From Intoshia linei (taxonomy: Eukaryota; Orthonectida; Rhopaluridae), in the NCBI GenBank assembly GCA_001642005.1, contig LWCA01000423.1, forward strand, positions 1-28,327: a stretch of 28,327 nucleotides of DNA. The letters run 5' to 3'. A program made the translations under genes and the position numbers. Shown one piece after another: positions 24,101 to 28,327 of this stretch. The stretch's first letter is position 1. The number at the start of each line of letters is the position of its first letter. Below the pieces are notes generated by a model. It worked only from the letters and a program-made list of their open reading frames with translations, did not search any database and was not told the DNA's origin.

Positions 24101-27100
24101 GTCAATATTCAACAATGCAACGAAGGAACCAAAGTAATTTTTATATTCATCAAAATTTTACTAAATTATCAATTTTTAATATCATTTAGCAAATGTCTTT
24201 TAATTTGAATGATTCCACTACATGGGAATATATGTTTATGGACGATTCTCCCAAAATTGATTTAATAGATATTGAAGAAAATTTTGAATTAGATGATGAT
24301 GTAATGTTGGTTAATTTAGAAAATATATCAATTTAATATTTTTAGTCCATTTTCGGCATATTTGCAACAGTTTTGTAATTTTCAAACCTAAATTAATTCA
24401 AAAAACACATCTGATCTGTACCGGTTGCAAATATGCTGAAATTGGTTGAAAAACTATCATAGGATTGAAAAAATCTCAAATTTATTTTGTCTTATTCTAT
24501 TTTTAATATTGTAGATATGTAGTATGCAGATATCCAATTATTACATTTAGAATATGGAGTCTAGTAAATATGTTAAATTACCTGAATCTTGGACTCAGCC
24601 TATTCACTTAACTATTGAAGGTAATAAATTATAAAAATTAAATTTTTTGAAATTTTATAGAATTCAAGAAAAAATGTCCTACTGGAAAAAAAGTTGTATT
24701 ATATGAAAATTGTAAAGTAGAAACATTTCCAGAATACATAAATAAAGATGGAATGGTTGAAAGGAGAACTGTATATAATGATAAAAATTGTAAATGCTTT
24801 AATAATATTAATAATAATCGAGTACAATTGTATTTAATTATAATTATAAATTATCCTTATTTATATAATATGCTTTGTTTTAATTTGAAATGTAATAACT
24901 GCAGAAAATTTTGAAAGAGTTTTTTCTGGGTGTTAGCAAAATAAATTTCAACCTCCCAAACTCACATCTTACGGATCAAAAAGCCCAATTGTACTTTTTT
25001 TTGAAAATCAAACGAATTCGAGAATTTAAAAAAATATATACTCTGATACGGATTTTAAAATCATAAATATTATCATAAATTTAAATTTAAAACAAATATA
25101 TCTTCAGGGCCAAAACGCCAAATTACCCTTTTTTTTAATGAAAACAGCCATAGAATTTAAACAAATTTACAAGTGGTACACTTGTATCCTGTTAACACAT
25201 ACAAAAATTTTAAATCTGAATAAGTGACGCCTTTACGGTCAAAAAAGCAGTTTAGTATTCATATATTTTTTTCCAAAATATTTTATTAAAATAAAAAATG
25301 TCGATAAGTAACGGTCCGAAAATTAAAAAAAAGATTAATTTGATAGAGCTTATTCCAGTTGATATAAATACAAAATTTATAATTTATAATACCGTTATGT
25401 TAATAATTGTCGTATACCAAAAGTACAAATGAAATTGTCGAAACTATCTAAATTGTGGTGATCGAAGTAACACTCATTCAAAATGGGAACCATTTCCGTT
25501 TTTGTTTCCATATATATTATTCTAATTATATTTTCATTCTGAATTTAATTAGGTTAATTATAAGCATGAAAATGAACATTGAAAAAATGTAATGATATCT
25601 TCAACCAAAAGTGGTTGCATTGTGTAGCCTGATTAATATAAAATTTTATGAAACGAATTGATTAAAAACTTAGTATCAGAAATTAAAAGTTTAATTGAAA
25701 AATTTGATCACAGAGCGGATGGATTGTATAATAAAACTCACAACATTGACACTTCTTATGTAACAGAGTATTTTCAAAAAGGAAGAATGTATTGTCTTAA
25801 AGGTAATTTAATTTAAAGTTAAAAAAAATTAAATTAGACATTTAAAATTTAAATGAATAACTTTTTAAAATAACTCTTGTACATTTAGAGCACAGATATT
25901 CATACTCTCTCGGGTCATCTGAAATGATTAGATTAATGAGATTCGATTCTAGTGCCAGAATAGACGGTTTGAATGTAATGTATGACAATACTGTAACTCT
26001 TGATATGCACTTTGAAAAAAGAAATGATTATTTGAAACGAACATTTATTAAATTCAATAGTAATGTTAATACTTTTATTTACGATACACTAGATGCAAAT
26101 AAAAGCTGTATATCGGTAATGAATAATAATAATTTAGTAATAAATTTAAATTTCAACGAATTCGTAAATGTCTTAATGTTTTCCTTGTTTTTGTAAATTT
26201 AAATTTAGGAAATTACCGAATATTATGATAGAAATGAAGAATTAAACGCAAATGATGATGTTGAAAGAATAATATTCAATCTGGAGAATGAAACAATTTA
26301 TATTAGATATCATATTGAATCTGACAAAATTACGTATTCATATCTAGAATATAAGAAAATTGTCAATGTAAACGAAAATACCACTTCTAGTGCCCCTAAA
26401 TTCACGCAGGATATGGTAGATTATAATATGGTTACTAATTTTTAATATTTTAGTATTACATTCTATATCCATTATTATTGTGCGGATATCCAGTTTAACT
26501 AACACGCTTTTCACGAAAATTAGTTGGTTTATCCTATATTTTGATTTGTTGAAAAAATCTCAATTATAAATTTTAATTTAAACACCAATGCCTCTAATTG
26601 AATATGCATGGAACTTTAAATGTGGTGTGCAGTGCCGAACCGAACGTACCCGATATCCCTATTCGGTGGCCTCGGCGAAATTTTTGTAAAGCAGGGCATT
26701 ATTTTTCCAAATTGAGCATTCAAAAATTATATTTTAACACTTTCACTGTCTGTAATTTATTTTTTTATTTAAACTTGTATAATTTTTAGATTACCTATGT
26801 AAAAAATTATGAAAATAAAAGAATAAAGTTTTTCAAAATTATGTTGTGTATAGTATAGAATACACAGATAGTGAAAGAGTTAAAAAAATAAAAATTTACT
26901 ATGAAAAACATGAAAAAATATATTAAAAATTTTCTGCGAATGACAAAATTTTACTATACTAGTACTAGATAAATATAAATTAACCGGGCAAATAACGGAG
27001 GTTTTACTCTATATATAAATTATTATGTAATATGAATTAATTTACATTAATTCATATATTAATTTAATACAAAAAACTAATTTAATATATTCAAATATAT

Positions 27101-27369
27101 TAAAAGTAGGTGGAGAAAAGCAAAACAATCAAACTTTTCACTCACTATAACAATTTAAAAAAGTTTATGAATCATGAAGATAAATCTGTTAAATTTGTCT
27201 TAAATATGAAAAAAGAGGTTCTTTAATGAAATTAATTTTTTTAAATGTTTGTTATTAGATATATGATATAATAAATAGTCGAACTCAAGAAGATATAATC
27301 TCTGAACTCGTTGTTTCTTGTTACAATACTCACAAAAATGTTAAATCTCGTCAAAGAAGAGATAGTTTG
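21124..27369 (+). CDS. DRC7: Dynein regulatory complex subunit 7 (CCDC135/lobo), 3' end beyond the window
   Basis: DRC7 is part of the nexin-dynein regulatory complex of motile axonemes; in insects it is needed in the sperm flagellum. Fourteen plus-strand exons (650 codons): 21124-21146, 21183-21324, 21964-22089, 22154-22348, 23709-23867, 23921-24133, 24190-24300, 24551-24620, 24661-24789, 25674-25802, 25889-26115, 26209-26415, 27110-27217, 27259-27369. Family blocks: HLYPDRRPLMLSPVNECG, the transglutaminase-like GNCFEYSSLLCSFLIGAGYD, charged coiled coil RKLEEEEQRKQEQ, VHSWILVL, FFIEPFTGRAYST, GIESVWNHKNYWVN, LPESWTQPI, CPTGKKVVLYENCK, SARIDGLNVM and ERIIFNLENETI. The final exon ends at a GTAATA donor and about 200 C-terminal residues are not seen. 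Exon 1 (MANPQEI) and its 36-nt intron are the least certain; exon 4 could instead end at 22366. Large introns carry transposons. Confidence 0.94.
21325..21963. other. Intron 2 of DRC7, no feature
   Basis: 639 nt of AT-rich intron with long T and A runs (for example near 21830). No repeat matching another part of the window and no additional exon was found. Confidence 0.5.
22377..22600 (+). mobile_element. Possible hAT-type element, left end only (DRC7 intron 4)
   Basis: CAGTGTTTCATAATTGTGGG followed by the palindrome GGCTCCACGGTGGAGCC (22410-22426) is the typical start of a hAT/Charlie-like element with a subterminal hairpin. It begins just after the DRC7 splice donor and keeps the coding frame open by chance. 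The right end could not be fixed. Confidence 0.5.
22665..23115 (+). repeat. Dispersed repeat C copy, split by a younger element
   Basis: TTTGACCATGAAGATGTAAG before, and TTCTTTAAAATTCTAGGACTG after, the TA-flanked element at 22752-23010 correspond to GACCCGTAAGATGTAAGTTT and TTATAAAATTCTAAGACTG at 18985-19080. The younger element therefore landed inside an older repeat C. Confidence 0.6.
22752..23010. mobile_element. TA-flanked miniature inverted-repeat element (mariner-type)
   Basis: 259 bp with termini CCGTATTTTTCGGAGTATAA and TTATACTCTGAAAAATACGG, an inverted repeat of over 20 bp with one mismatch in these 20, flanked by TA on both sides. The inner part repeats GCGCCTTATA-like units four or five times in both directions, which can fold into a long hairpin. 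Non-coding. The terminus resembles widespread animal elements that start TACCGTATTTTTCGG. Confidence 0.87.
23215..23405 (+). repeat. Minisatellite-like tandem array
   Basis: Four imperfect units of about 45-50 bp of the form CTTAAAAACCCTTCTTGAAA then GTTCTGTnCAAAAAAAA stand in a row inside DRC7 intron 4. Units differ by small indels in the A tract. Confidence 0.75.
24925..25335 (-). repeat. Dispersed repeat C copy (DRC7 intron 9)
   Basis: This is the reverse complement of 18560-18990. It shows TCTTCAGGGCCAAAACGCC, ACTCTGATACGGATTTTAAA, TGTATCCTGTTAACACATAC and ATATTTTTTTCCAAAATATT in the expected order. Most of the 884-nt intron is this element. Confidence 0.8.
26416..27109. other. Intron 12 of DRC7 with possible transposon fragment
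   Basis: Mostly AT-rich. A GC-richer island at about 26625-26700 starts CAGTGCCGAACCGAACGTAC and contains CGATATCCCTATTCGG and GGCCTCGGCG. It is hAT-like at its start but has no visible partner end. It does not continue the DRC7 frame. Confidence 0.45.
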
Positions 27370-27424
27370 GTAATACAGTAGTCTGTGTATAAATCACCTT
27401 CTATTCTGAAAGGGGTTATATCAG

Positions 27425-27780
27425 AGGTAGGGAAGCATTCACTTTTCGAAGGCAGCACTAACGTCCCAAAAAAATTAATAAGGCCGCACCTTTCTAAATA
27501 AAATTTAATACAATATAACAGTGCTTAGCATGGGGGTGATTGGTCACCCTTAAGGAGTGAATAATTTTATTAGTGGGTGAATATGAAAATTTTAGATGAC
27601 TGGAGATGAATAATAAATTTTTAATATATTTTATTCAATTTAGTAAAATCTTATGAGAAAAAACCTAATTTTACTAATTCTTGAGAAAAAAACCATGTTA
27701 CCAAAAATTTATATTTTAAAAATAATATAATAAATAAAATTATCCAACTTGTTCTGAAGACCGTACTTTCCCACTTCTGG
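27425..27780 (+). repeat. Dispersed repeat D, copy 2
   Basis: Direct copy of the 5085-5590 repeat without the extra TTTTACCAACCC units: CACTAACGTCCCAAAAAAAT, AAGGCCGCACCTTTCTAAAT, GGTCACCCTTAAGGAGTGAA and TTCAATTTAGTAAAATCTTA in order. It lies just after the last visible DRC7 exon. Confidence 0.8.
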
Positions 27781-28327
27781 GATATATACTAGATGTGTAC
27801 TTTATGGTTTGATATTTTAATTAAAATTTTATACCTTGGTGTACCCTGTTAAAACAATATTTTTCATAAAAATACCCAAAAACAATAAGTGGTACACTGT
27901 TATGTAGTACACTTTTTTTCCTATCTAAAATCATACTATTACACTGAACAACACTCATAAAAACGATCTCACTAAAAAATATCACATGTTTTTATATATT
28001 TTGTAAAATGTAGTTAAAAAAATGTCGAATTTTTTTTAAAAAGTTATAAAGTAGTTATTATTGATATATTTGAGTTTTAATTATAATTAATAAATTTATT
28101 AATTTATTAAAATATATAATAAAAAAGTTTTTTCAAATGTAATCCTTAATCAAAAGAGTGAATTAATTTATACATACTCAGAATTAAATTAATTATTAAT
28201 GTGTATTACATATTATAAACGATTTATACAGGGTATTAACAATTTATCCACGGAATTATATTTTACAATGAAATTAATTGCAATTGTATACATGTTACAA
28301 AAATTAATAATAAAAAATTTTTTTTAT
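27781..28327. other. AT-rich sequence to the right edge
   Basis: No exon that could continue DRC7 was recognised here. If the preceding donor at 27370 is used, this is intron and the next exon lies outside the window. Confidence 0.45.

Noticed and set aside
24785-24840. DRC7 exon 9 ending later at 24821 (CGA/GTACAA)
   Set aside because: That end is phase 0, whereas the next acceptor at 25673 needs one leftover base. The GTAAAT donor at 24790 gives a continuous frame and a better family match.

Overview
The window is eukaryotic and comes from a very AT-rich, intron-containing animal genome. Six multi-exon genes and one broken retrocopy were assembled by eye from splice signals and reading-frame phase. 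The gene set (Na-driven SLC4-type transporter copy, FIS1, HAGH, TRMT112, PSMC2/Rpt1, DRC7) is metazoan, and the protein sequences look insect-like. At least seven introns are only 34-41 nt long. Very short introns combined with strong AT richness would fit a strepsipteran or a similar compact-intron insect, but that placement is a guess.

Layout, left to right. 1-1300: AT-rich sequence with dispersed repeats. 1304-2663 (+): an intronless, 5'-truncated and internally deleted SLC4 bicarbonate-transporter retrocopy. 2664-4100: tandem and direct repeats and one ambiguous base. 4136-7872 (+): a seven-exon gene of unknown function whose N-terminus is a fibronectin type III domain built from four exons. 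7873-10420: repeat copies, including hAT-type elements. 10421-10904 (+): the last two exons of FIS1. 10905-12197: repeats. 12211-12981 (+): HAGH (glyoxalase II). 13009-13523 (-): TRMT112, tail-to-tail with HAGH. 14227-17376 (-): an unrecognised five-exon gene for a 164-residue protein, with a pogo/Tigger-like transposon in its first intron. 18163-21023 (-): PSMC2/Rpt1. 21124 to at least 27369 (+): DRC7, running off the right side, with its 5' end only 100 bp from the PSMC2 start.

The genes do not form a pathway. They are housekeeping genes (proteasome ATPase, methyltransferase activator, methylglyoxal detoxification, mitochondrial fission) lying beside a ciliary/sperm-flagellum gene (DRC7). 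Arrangements of interest are the head-to-head PSMC2/DRC7 pair and the tail-to-tail HAGH/TRMT112 pair. Nearly all large introns and intergenic spaces are filled by short non-autonomous transposons (hAT with 8-bp target duplications, TA-flanked and TTAA-bounded elements, dispersed repeats), and coding exons are spared. No tRNA, rRNA, CRISPR array or prokaryotic-type signal was seen.
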